Shown one piece after another: positions 9,739 to 17,868 of a stretch of 64,000 nucleotides of DNA. The stretch comes from Muribaculaceae bacterium (GTDB lineage: Bacteria; Bacteroidota; Bacteroidia; Bacteroidales; Muribaculaceae), in contig JAFVPD010000030.1 in the NCBI GenBank assembly GCA_017505535.1, positions 186,001 to 250,000 on the forward strand. Reading direction: 5' to 3'. The notes below the pieces were generated by a model. That model did no database searches. It was not told the origin of the DNA and saw only the letters and a list, made by a program, of their open reading frames with translations. A program made the translations under genes and the position numbers. Numbering within the stretch: position 1 is the stretch's first letter; the number at the start of each line of letters is the position of its first letter.

Positions 9739-11090
9739 ATAGCACAATGATGAAAACTCCAAAACACATAAAGTTTCGACTTATTGTAATGAATTTCCTT
9801 CAATTTGCAATTTGGGGAGCTTATCTCACTTGTATAGGAAATTATCTTGGGAAAGTGGGCTTAGGTGATTATATCCCATGGTTTTATGCCATTCAAGGGA
9901 TTGTTTCAATTTTCATGCCCGCAATAATTGGCATAATTGCCGATAGATATATACAACCTCAGAAAATGCTTGGTATTTGCCATTTGATTGCAGGAGCGTT
10001 CATGGTTGGCTGTTGGTATCTCGGCTATGATGCCAATGTCTCAAGTGCTACACCCGATAAAGTATTGATGATTGCACTATATACGTTAAGTGTAGCATTT
10101 TACATGCCTACATTAGCACTATCAAATACAGTTGCATTCTCAATCCTTAGAGAAAATAATTACGATACGATATCGGCTTTCCCTCCGATAAGAGTATTTG
10201 GCACCGTCGGTTTTATTGCGACAATGTGGTTTGTCAATTGTGCAACATGGACTCAAGAAGCCGGATTCTCCTTCAGTCTTGACAATCCCGAACGCTTCCA
10301 ATACACCTACATGCAATTACTTGTATCAGGCGTTTTAGGAATTGCTCTCGCCGCATATAGCTTCACGCTACCACAATGTCGCATCCATTCAAAGAAATCA
10401 AATTCGATTATTCAATCGCTTGGTCTTGATGCCTTCAAGTTGTTTAAATCGCGCCAAATGGCACTATTTTTCGTATTCTCGATGCTTTTAGGCATGTCTC
10501 TTCAAATAACTAACGGCTATGCGACTCCATTTATCACCAGCTTTAAAGGAATGGCAGAATATGCCAATACATTTGGAGCTAATAACGCTACGCTTCTAAC
10601 ATCATTATCACAAATATCTGAAGCTTTATGTATCTTACTCATTCCATTTTTCCTCCATCGCTTTGGCATTAAAAAAGTAATGCTCATCGCAATGTTCGCA
10701 TGGGTCTTAAGATTTGGACTATTTGGGATAGGTGATCCTGGGCACGGAGTTTGGATGTTTGTTCTTTCTATGATTGTGTATGGTGTCGCTTTTGACTTTT
10801 TCAATGTGTCAGGCGCTTTATTTGTAGAGAAAGAGACCGACAAAACAATCCAAGCATCAGCTCAAGGTCTATTTATGCTCATGACAAATGGCATTGGCGC
10901 ATCGGTAGGTACACTTGCTGCAGGTAAAGTAGTAGAACACTTCTGCATTTGGAATTCCGAAGGTTACTTGGTCGGTAATTGGGAAGCCGTGTGGACAATA
11001 TTTGCATCATACGCTTTAATTGTCGCCGTTCTATTTGCAATATTCTTTAAGTATAAACATCATCCTGAAAAAAATCGCGAGATAAAATGA
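9735..11090 (+). CDS. Nucleoside:H+ symporter-like MFS transporter (NupG/XapB family)
   Basis: The 451-residue protein has about 12 transmembrane segments. Its N-terminus, FRLIVMNFLQFAIWGAY, is the hallmark of the nucleoside H+ symporter branch of the major facilitator superfamily. FPPIRVFGTVGFI after helix 4 is also typical. It probably imports nucleosides across the inner membrane. ATG 9735 overlaps the previous stop; ATGs at 9747 and 9750 are possible alternatives. Its own stop overlaps the rsmE start (ATGA). Confidence 0.85.
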   Translation: MNSTMMKTPKHIKFRLIVMNFLQFAIWGAYLTCIGNYLGKVGLGDYIPWFYAIQGIVSIFMPAIIGIIADRYIQPQKMLGICHLIAGAFMVGCWYLGYDANVSSATPDKVLMIALYTLSVAFYMPTLALSNTVAFSILRENNYDTISAFPPIRVFGTVGFIATMWFVNCATWTQEAGFSFSLDNPERFQYTYMQLLVSGVLGIALAAYSFTLPQCRIHSKKSNSIIQSLGLDAFKLFKSRQMALFFVFSMLLGMSLQITNGYATPFITSFKGMAEYANTFGANNATLLTSLSQISEALCILLIPFFLHRFGIKKVMLIAMFAWVLRFGLFGIGDPGHGVWMFVLSMIVYGVAFDFFNVSGALFVEKETDKTIQASAQGLFMLMTNGIGASVGTLAAGKVVEHFCIWNSEGYLVGNWEAVWTIFASYALIVAVLFAIFFKYKHHPEKNREIK

Positions 11091-11794
11091 TTCAATTTTA
11101 TGCCCCCGACATAGCAATAAACTCCATTCTACCCGAGAGCGATTCTCAGCATTGCGTAAGAGTCCTTCGCATGAAAGAAGGTGACACACTTGAGGTTATT
11201 GATGGGAAAGGACATCGATACACTTGTCGATTAATCGAGGCACATGCCAAACGGGCACACGTTGAAATTATTGAGAAACAAGATGTTCCACTCTCTTGGC
11301 AAAATAATATTACAATTGCAGTCGCGCCAACAAAACATCTCGACAGAATGGAGTGGATGGTTGAAAAGCTCACTGAAATCGGAGTGAATCGCATTATCCC
11401 CCTACTCTGCCGATATTCAGAGCGTAAAGAACTTAAGATTGAACGGCTTGAAAAAATAGCCATCTCGGCAATGAAACAATCATTAAAAACAGTTCTTCCT
11501 ATTATTGACGTTATGACGCCAATAAAAGACGTTATTACAAAACAAATGTATGACCAACGATTCATCGCCTATTGCGATACTTCGATACCAAGGAAGTTAC
11601 TTAGCGCTGAATATCGAGCCAACAAGGACACTCTCATTTTGATTGGTCCCGAAGGCGACTTCTCTACCGAAGAAATAAACTTGGCTTTAAATTCGGGATA
11701 CAAACCAATATCCCTCGGCGACAACCGACTGAGAACCGAAACAGCAGCTGTTGTTGCATGCGATACTTGTCACATAATAAATCAACTTTTCTAA
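11087..11794 (+). CDS. rsmE: 16S rRNA (uracil-1498-N3)-methyltransferase RsmE
   Basis: RsmE methylates U1498 in the decoding region of 16S rRNA. The 235-residue protein has an N-terminal PUA-like part (SQHCVRVLRMKEGD) and a C-terminal SPOUT knot with LIGPEGDFSTEEI and LGDNRLRTETAAVVA, which bind S-adenosylmethionine. Length and motifs are normal. It lies within the operon, overlapping the transporter gene by 4 bp. Confidence 0.94.
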   Translation: MIQFYAPDIAINSILPESDSQHCVRVLRMKEGDTLEVIDGKGHRYTCRLIEAHAKRAHVEIIEKQDVPLSWQNNITIAVAPTKHLDRMEWMVEKLTEIGVNRIIPLLCRYSERKELKIERLEKIAISAMKQSLKTVLPIIDVMTPIKDVITKQMYDQRFIAYCDTSIPRKLLSAEYRANKDTLILIGPEGDFSTEEINLALNSGYKPISLGDNRLRTETAAVVACDTCHIINQLF

Positions 11795-11807
11795 ATTATA
11801 TAAAGAA

Positions 11808-13394
11808 ATGAACATTCGTAACTCGTTTATAGCTTTACTTATTTCATGCATTTCACTTACTGCATTTTCTCAAAAAGGTCTTGATGCCCCAATGACAAAA
11901 GCTGTAATGAATGTTTATAAACAATTACTTTCAGAAGATCCAACTGACTACGAAACATATTATAGAAGAGCTTGTGAATATTATAAGCACAATCAATATG
12001 CTCTTGCGCTTGATGACATTAATAATGCTCTTAAATATGTTCCCGAGAATGAATCAGTGATGCGCATTGATTTTCTCACCCTCAGAGCTAATATATACCA
12101 ACAGCAAGACAATCTTGAAGAGGCTCTCAACGACCTCAATAACGCATACGCAATTAATCCTGAATCATATCTCGTAATTTATCAAAAAGCCAATATAGAA
12201 TTTCAACTTGGCAAATATTCCGAGGCTAAAATAGACTATCAACGCATGCAACGCATCAACAATCGAAGCCAAGAATCATTTATTGGATTGGCTCGTGTTG
12301 CTGTAAAGGAGAACAATTTAGGGCTGGCCAATGACTATCTTAACCAAGCAGTAGCAATAGCACCTTCCAATTCTGATATATACGTTAGACGTGCGTCTGT
12401 CAGATTGCTAATGAACAATCCTAATGGAGCTGTTGATGATTTAATTTTAGCAATAAGCACCGACAACACAAACACTCGCGCACTTCAAGAACTTGTGAAA
12501 CTTGGAGACACACATTATTCTGCTGTAATGAATGGATTAAGCAATGCCATAAGTCAAGCGCCCAAAGTAGGTATGTTCTATTACATCAGAGCCGTTATTG
12601 CTGAAGTTCACTATAACTATTTGGCAGCAATAACAGACTATGAAAAGATATTAAATGAAAACCTTTACAACTACTATGGTATATACAACTCTCTCGCTAA
12701 ATGTCAGTTTGCATTAGGCAAATATTCTCAAGCCTTAGACAATGTTGACACAGCGTTAAGTGGCTCGACAAACAAAGAATATTACGTTACAAAATCTAAA
12801 ATCAAGCGTGCAACAAATGATGCTACCATTGCTGTTGATTTTGCCAATAAAGCAATCGCAAAAGACCCCAATTATAATGAGGCGATAATAAATAAAGCAT
12901 ACGCACTCATCGACTTAAACCAATATGATGAGGCCACAGCTCTACTTGGCGAGGCTTCTCTAAACGATGCCAACAATGCTTTATTGTTTCTAACTCGCGC
13001 ATGGATACTTGAGAATTGTATGAACAAAAAATCTACTGCACAAGTGTTCTATAATCGTGCCCTTGATGTTGAGACAACCGGGATTAAATCATTGCGAGGT
13101 TTTGCATTATATCGTTTAGGGAAAGTCGCTGATGCCAATAGTTGGATGCAGGAGATGCTATCAAATGTTTCAGAATCAGATGGCTATGAATACTATATTG
13201 CAACTTGTTTTTATGCTCAGACAGGAGATCACCCAAAAGCTCTTAGTTACATGGAACAATCACTTGAAAGAGGATATGCATCTTACCATGATTGGGTCGA
13301 TTTCAACATAGGGATTGTTAACGTATCCCCCATTAGAGATCTCCCACAATTTAAAGAGCTCCTTAATCAATACTCAATTATTTTTGAAAAATAA
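11808..13394 (+). CDS. Secreted tetratricopeptide-repeat protein
   Basis: The 528-residue protein has a signal peptide (to about residue 22, AFSQ) and then repeated ~34-residue TPR units across most of its length, for example DYETYYRRACEYYKHNQY and EEALNDLNNAYAINPE. No catalytic domain is visible, so it is likely a periplasmic protein-protein scaffold. It starts 13 bp after rsmE and is followed by the NADAR gene after 19 bp. Confidence 0.8.
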   Translation: MNIRNSFIALLISCISLTAFSQKGLDAPMTKAVMNVYKQLLSEDPTDYETYYRRACEYYKHNQYALALDDINNALKYVPENESVMRIDFLTLRANIYQQQDNLEEALNDLNNAYAINPESYLVIYQKANIEFQLGKYSEAKIDYQRMQRINNRSQESFIGLARVAVKENNLGLANDYLNQAVAIAPSNSDIYVRRASVRLLMNNPNGAVDDLILAISTDNTNTRALQELVKLGDTHYSAVMNGLSNAISQAPKVGMFYYIRAVIAEVHYNYLAAITDYEKILNENLYNYYGIYNSLAKCQFALGKYSQALDNVDTALSGSTNKEYYVTKSKIKRATNDATIAVDFANKAIAKDPNYNEAIINKAYALIDLNQYDEATALLGEASLNDANNALLFLTRAWILENCMNKKSTAQVFYNRALDVETTGIKSLRGFALYRLGKVADANSWMQEMLSNVSESDGYEYYIATCFYAQTGDHPKALSYMEQSLERGYASYHDWVDFNIGIVNVSPIRDLPQFKELLNQYSIIFEK

Positions 13395-13413
13395 TTCTAA
13401 CCTACAATAAACT

Positions 13414-13926
13414 ATGACAAACGATAATTTCATATTTTTCTGGGGACATACATCTAAAACAGTTAATTCAGCTTGTTTTAGCCAATGGTATGTCGCTCCA
13501 TTTGAGATTGATGGTAAAAGGTATATTTGTGCCGAACAATATATGATGGAACAAAAGGCTTTGCTTTTTGATAATATCGATATTGCACAAAAAATTATGG
13601 GAACAGATGACCCCTCTGCACACAAAGCATTAGGTAGGGAAATAACAGGTTTCATTGAAGATAAATGGAATCTACATAAATATCAATTTGTGCTTAATGC
13701 CAACTTGGCAAAATTCTCTCAAAACCAACCTTTAAAAGATTTTATTTTATCTACAGGTAGTAAAATTCTTGTAGAAGCAAGCCCATACGATAAAATTTGG
13801 GGAATCGGAATGAGTGCCAACGATAAAAATGTTTCTAACCCGTCGTTTTGGCAAGGTCAAAACCTACTTGGTATCGCTCTAATGGAAGTGCGTGAAATAT
13901 TGCGAAACGAATCAAGTATCGTATAA
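13414..13926 (+). CDS. NADAR family protein (YbiA-like N-glycosidase)
   Basis: The 170-residue protein matches the NADAR/YbiA fold: FSQWYVAPFEIDGKRYICAEQYMM (22-45), a helical middle, and the closing segment IWGIGMSANDKN...FWQGQNLLGIALMEVRE. Family members cleave N-glycosidic bonds; E. coli YbiA acts on riboflavin-pathway intermediates and other members reverse guanine ADP-ribosylation. Which of these applies is not clear. It is the last gene of the operon, with no DarT-like toxin next to it. Confidence 0.85.
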   Translation: MTNDNFIFFWGHTSKTVNSACFSQWYVAPFEIDGKRYICAEQYMMEQKALLFDNIDIAQKIMGTDDPSAHKALGREITGFIEDKWNLHKYQFVLNANLAKFSQNQPLKDFILSTGSKILVEASPYDKIWGIGMSANDKNVSNPSFWQGQNLLGIALMEVREILRNESSIV

Positions 13927-14225
13927 CAAATGCCATACTATCGTAGTACTATCACATCTTCGTTCTTTGTGATTAGTATGATAGAAATATACAATTCTCA
14001 GTCACATCTTCCACCTAAACATAGGCAATTGCATTCATTCTACCTATCTTACGCCAAAGCCTATTCGGCATCGTTGGTTGACACAAAGCCAGCTCCGACA
14101 TTGGTGAAATCAAACTCAAAACATTTTGTTTCAAAAAAGTTACAATATTATTTTGTCACGTTAGAATTTATCTTTATTTTTGGGGGGAATAATTAACCCT
14201 ATTAATAATAACCAAAATCCTAAAC
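13927..14225 (+). other. Intergenic region upstream of the TolB-like gene
   Basis: About 300 bp with no supported gene. It holds the promoter at 14152-14182. An 88-codon frame (13930-14196) runs into this promoter and has no homology I recognise, so I treat it as non-coding. Confidence 0.6.
14152..14182 (+). promoter_or_regulatory. Promoter of the TolB-like/amidase operon
   Basis: TTTG (14152-14155), a 19-bp gap, then TATTTTTG (14175-14182) match the Bacteroidota consensus. The ATG follows at 14226, giving a leader of about 40 nt. Confidence 0.75.
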
Positions 14226-15149
14226 ATGAAACAGAAACTACTCATTGGCCTCTCATTATGCTTGTTGGGAGGTAGCGTTTTTGCTCAACCCAAAAGCGCA
14301 AGTGAGCCCCAGTTGCTCATCAAATCTTCTGTTGGACTAATGGCTCCGATGTGGTCTCCTACCGGTGACAAAATTGCTGTTACAACAGATAATTACACCG
14401 GCATTCTCATCGCAAATGCCGACGGAACAAATCTTGTACCATTAACAAATGCCCCGGGAGCTGGATACAAAATGCAATGGAGCGCAGATGGAACACAAAT
14501 TCTCGGTCGCACAAACATTGAAGAGAATGCACGTGTATTCCACGAGATCAAAGTGTGGAATGTTGCAACAGGCAAAGCAACAACTCTTATTGAAAAAACA
14601 CGTTCTATCAAAGGTACTCCCACATGGAAATCATCATCTGATGTAATTATTACCGATCGTTCAGGCTCTAAAGCAGTGAATGCGAAGACTCTCGCAACAT
14701 CTAAAGCCAAAGTTAATGTCTATGAGCTTATGGTTAATGATCCTGCAGGGGCTGCATCTAAAATTCCTGCATTGAATGCATATTCAAACACTGTGATTAT
14801 CAATCCGGCTATTTCACCCAACGGACAAAAAGTTGCCTTTCAAGTTCCAGGACACGGCTTCTACGTGTGTGATATCAATGGCGAAAATCTCGTAAGCCTT
14901 GGCCGTGGTTCTAATCCCACATGGTTGCCAGATAGTGAGAACATTTTGATTACTCGCACAACTGACAATGGCCACCAATTCACAGCATCAGACATCTACG
15001 CAATCAATGTTGTTACCAAACAAGAAAATCTGTTGACCGGTAACACCGACCTCATTCCTCGCCGACCTTCAGTATCACCAGATGGTCAAAAAGTTATTTT
15101 TGAGAATGCGACTGATGCTTCAATCTACATTGTTAACCTCAAATACTAA
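14226..15149 (+). CDS. Secreted TolB-like beta-propeller (PD40) protein
   Basis: The 307-residue protein has a signal peptide (MKQKLLIGLSLCLLGGSVFA-Q) followed by repeated WD40-like PD40 blades of the form MWSPTGDKIAV, QWSADGTQIL, AISPNGQKVAF, TWLPDSENILI and SVSPDGQKVIF. This is the TolB-type propeller without the TolB N-terminal domain. It probably binds a partner in the periplasm or at the surface. Only 8 bp separate it from the amidase gene, suggesting a shared cell-wall task. Confidence 0.82.
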   Translation: MKQKLLIGLSLCLLGGSVFAQPKSASEPQLLIKSSVGLMAPMWSPTGDKIAVTTDNYTGILIANADGTNLVPLTNAPGAGYKMQWSADGTQILGRTNIEENARVFHEIKVWNVATGKATTLIEKTRSIKGTPTWKSSSDVIITDRSGSKAVNAKTLATSKAKVNVYELMVNDPAGAASKIPALNAYSNTVIINPAISPNGQKVAFQVPGHGFYVCDINGENLVSLGRGSNPTWLPDSENILITRTTDNGHQFTASDIYAINVVTKQENLLTGNTDLIPRRPSVSPDGQKVIFENATDASIYIVNLKY

Positions 15150-15157
15150 TACGCATT

Positions 15158-17665
15158 ATGAAACAGTTAGCAACAATTATACGCAATAGCGCTATTGCAA
15201 CTGCAATGTGCGCAATGGTTGTTCCTGCATTTGCCCAGGATTCAACTGAACCCACCGATTCTACTTCAAAAGAGATTACCGGCTGGGGCGATTGGAAACT
15301 ATTTCTTGATCCCGGACACTCAGGAACAGAAAACAGAGGCCTATGGGGATACTCTGAAGCAGAAAAAGTTTTATCAATCGCACTTACAATTAAAGAGTAT
15401 CTAACAACCTATACCGACATGCCAGAAGATTGCCTCATGTTGTGTCGCGAAGATGAAAACACAGTAGTTGATTTAGGTGAACGTTCAGATATGGCAAACG
15501 CCTGGGGCGCCGACTTCTACTACTCGATTCACTCCGATGCATCTGGTAATAACAACACAACTGTTACATTATTTGGTGGATGGATGTCAAATGGCGTTGA
15601 AACAGAGAAAACCCCGAACGGAGGTAAGGCCTATGGCGAAATTTTAAACCCCAACCTTACTAACGTGATGAAAGAATTTGCCGTTACCGGTACTCGTGGC
15701 AACTACTATGACCGTTGCTATTACTATCCCGGAGAAACTCATCACGCTAATCAATACCCTTATCTTTCTGTCAACCGTGAGTCAAACATGGCATCACTTT
15801 TGAGTGAAGGTGGTTATCACACTATTGCAGCGCAACAACAACTCAACATCAATGCCGAGTACAAACGCATTGAAGCTCTCGCTGCATTTCAATCTCTATT
15901 GAAGCATCATGGTCTTAAAGTGCCTGCACAAACTATGCTTGCCGGTGTCATCTCTAACTCTGAAAACCAAGTACCTATTAATGGCGTTACTGTAACAGTT
16001 GATGGTAAGACTTATACAACCGACACATACGAAAGTGCATTCAGCCGTTTCACAAAAAATGAGAATTTAATTCACAACGGATTTTATTTGTTTGAAGGTC
16101 TCACCGCCGGACAAACATATGACGTAACATTCACTGCTGAAGGTTTTTCTCCCGTTACTAAGCAAGTAACCATTAAAGATGGAGCCCAAGGTGAAACTGT
16201 TGACTATGTGACAATTGCTGACGTTGAAATGACAAATGTTGCACCAGCCAAAGTTGATGGAATCTCTATTTCTGACCTTGAAAATGTATCATCGGCCAAC
16301 CCTCTTATTATCACTTTCTCAAGAAACATGGACAAGGAATCGGTTGAGCAAGCACTTTCTATCAATAACAAAGGGGAAATTACCACTTCATGGGAAAATG
16401 ATTATACTCTTGTGATTGATATTTCAAAACTTCTTCCATTGTGGAGCTACAAAATCACTATCAGCGGCGAAATTGCTAAGAACTCTCAAACTCAACAACT
16501 TCTTGATGGAGATGGCGACGGAATCGAAGGCGGAAACTATGAACTCAGCATCACTATGGCTGAACCCGATGTTACTGCTCCTGTCGTAGCTACTACATAT
16601 CCTGCAATTGACGAAACAGCCGTTTATACACATCGGCCTCCAATTCGCATGGAATTTAGCGAAATCCTTGACTGGAACGATGATAAATACACCGACTTTG
16701 TTACTGTAACAGACAAAGACGGCAACAGCTATTCAGGAACTCTCAAGCACACAATTGTGCGTGACGCTTCGGTTCTTCATTTCTACCTTGATGAAGATCT
16801 TCCACTTGACAAGTGCTTCCTTGTATCTCTCAAAGGTGGCATTCCCGACCTTTCTGGTAATCTCAGCGAAGACTTCTATTTCCGTTTTTTAAGTGAATAT
16901 CGCACAAAGACTGAAGCCAATGTTCTTTTTGCACTTGACGGTAGCACTGGTTTCTGGGCTCCCGATGGTTCAGGATCAACTTCTGGCCTTATTGCTGAAG
17001 GTAGCTCTTTCACAACAACTACAACAACGCCAAACAAAGACGTTGCAGGCGCAGGCCTTTTGACTTATGCATTTGATGAAAGTGCTAATACCGAGGTATG
17101 GCAAATACGTGAATACACTCCAACTCAATCAGGAGTAAACGCCAACCGTTCAGATTGTGACTATATCCTCACATTCTGGTTCCACGGCGATGGTTCAAAC
17201 AATTCAGTATCGGCAATGCTTCGAATCAATAACTCTGAACTCAAAATGACCGATCCAATGACAACAGTTGATTTCCGTGGTTGGACACTTATTGCTTGGG
17301 ATCTCAAAAACGATGCATTCCAACACTTCACCGGCGAAGCAACTGCAATGTCACAATGGCGCTTCGATAGCTTCTTGTTCCGCCATGAATATACCGATCC
17401 CGATGATGATTCTGTTCCATTCCAAGCATGGGAAGGAGAAGTTATCTTCAACAGCCTTGAGTACAACAAGTGGAATAACACTGTAACCCAAACAGCATCA
17501 ATCGATGATATTCAAATCCCATCAAGCGGTATTGAAAACATTTCAATAGAAAACAATGCACCAGTTGAATACTACAATCTACAAGGTGTAAAAATTTCTA
17601 AACCTGCTAATGGTATCTTCATTAAAGTTCAAGGATCAAAAGCAAGCAAAGTAATTCTAAAATAA
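15158..17665 (+). CDS. Large secreted N-acetylmuramoyl-L-alanine amidase with type IX-like C-terminal domain
   Basis: The 835-residue protein has a signal peptide (to about residue 27). An Amidase_3 domain (about 45-255) shows the zinc ligands H54 in DPGHSG, a Glu in YSEAEK (E67 or E69) and H125 in YSIHSDA, with E217 in LLSEGGYH as catalytic glutamate. These cut the amide bond between MurNAc and the stem peptide. Next come a carboxypeptidase-regulatory-like domain (about 263-350), two Big_5-like Ig domains (about 370-610) and a beta-rich carbohydrate-binding-like region. The C-terminus begins EYYNLQGVKISKP and ends in a basic strand, like the sorting domains common in Prevotella and relatives. 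It is much longer than a plain amidase. Confidence 0.88.
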   Translation: MKQLATIIRNSAIATAMCAMVVPAFAQDSTEPTDSTSKEITGWGDWKLFLDPGHSGTENRGLWGYSEAEKVLSIALTIKEYLTTYTDMPEDCLMLCREDENTVVDLGERSDMANAWGADFYYSIHSDASGNNNTTVTLFGGWMSNGVETEKTPNGGKAYGEILNPNLTNVMKEFAVTGTRGNYYDRCYYYPGETHHANQYPYLSVNRESNMASLLSEGGYHTIAAQQQLNINAEYKRIEALAAFQSLLKHHGLKVPAQTMLAGVISNSENQVPINGVTVTVDGKTYTTDTYESAFSRFTKNENLIHNGFYLFEGLTAGQTYDVTFTAEGFSPVTKQVTIKDGAQGETVDYVTIADVEMTNVAPAKVDGISISDLENVSSANPLIITFSRNMDKESVEQALSINNKGEITTSWENDYTLVIDISKLLPLWSYKITISGEIAKNSQTQQLLDGDGDGIEGGNYELSITMAEPDVTAPVVATTYPAIDETAVYTHRPPIRMEFSEILDWNDDKYTDFVTVTDKDGNSYSGTLKHTIVRDASVLHFYLDEDLPLDKCFLVSLKGGIPDLSGNLSEDFYFRFLSEYRTKTEANVLFALDGSTGFWAPDGSGSTSGLIAEGSSFTTTTTTPNKDVAGAGLLTYAFDESANTEVWQIREYTPTQSGVNANRSDCDYILTFWFHGDGSNNSVSAMLRINNSELKMTDPMTTVDFRGWTLIAWDLKNDAFQHFTGEATAMSQWRFDSFLFRHEYTDPDDDSVPFQAWEGEVIFNSLEYNKWNNTVTQTASIDDIQIPSSGIENISIENNAPVEYYNLQGVKISKPANGIFIKVQGSKASKVILK

Positions 17666-17683
17666 TACTAATTACTATCCACT

Positions 17684-17719
17684 AATTAGAGGTTGGGATT
17701 CCCCAACCTCTAATTTTTT
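17684..17719 (+). terminator. Intrinsic terminator after the amidase gene
   Basis: A perfect 14-bp stem (17684-17697 with 17702-17715, AATTAGAGGTTGGG) and a 4-nt loop is followed by a T run. Confidence 0.9.
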
Positions 17720-17818
17720 GTACATAGCAATTCATAGACCTAATAACGATAAATTTATTATTCTACAATCAAAAATATAAGTGTTTTAGCTTATTACAAA
17801 ATTTATATCAAATATGCG

Positions 17819-17849
17819 TTGTTGTTTAGCGGTGAAAGCATTAACTTTG
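17819..17849 (+). promoter_or_regulatory. Promoter of the receiver/ATP-grasp gene
   Basis: TTG (17819-17821), a 20-bp gap and TAACTTTG (17842-17849) form a good Bacteroidota promoter. The ATG is at 17869, leaving a leader of about 16 nt. Confidence 0.8.
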
Positions 17850-17868
17850 TACTTAAAAATAAACTACA

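Noticed and set aside
13930..14196. An 88-codon plus-strand frame after the NADAR gene
   Set aside because: Its end lies inside a good promoter (14152-14182), codon use is unlike neighbours and there is no recognisable domain.
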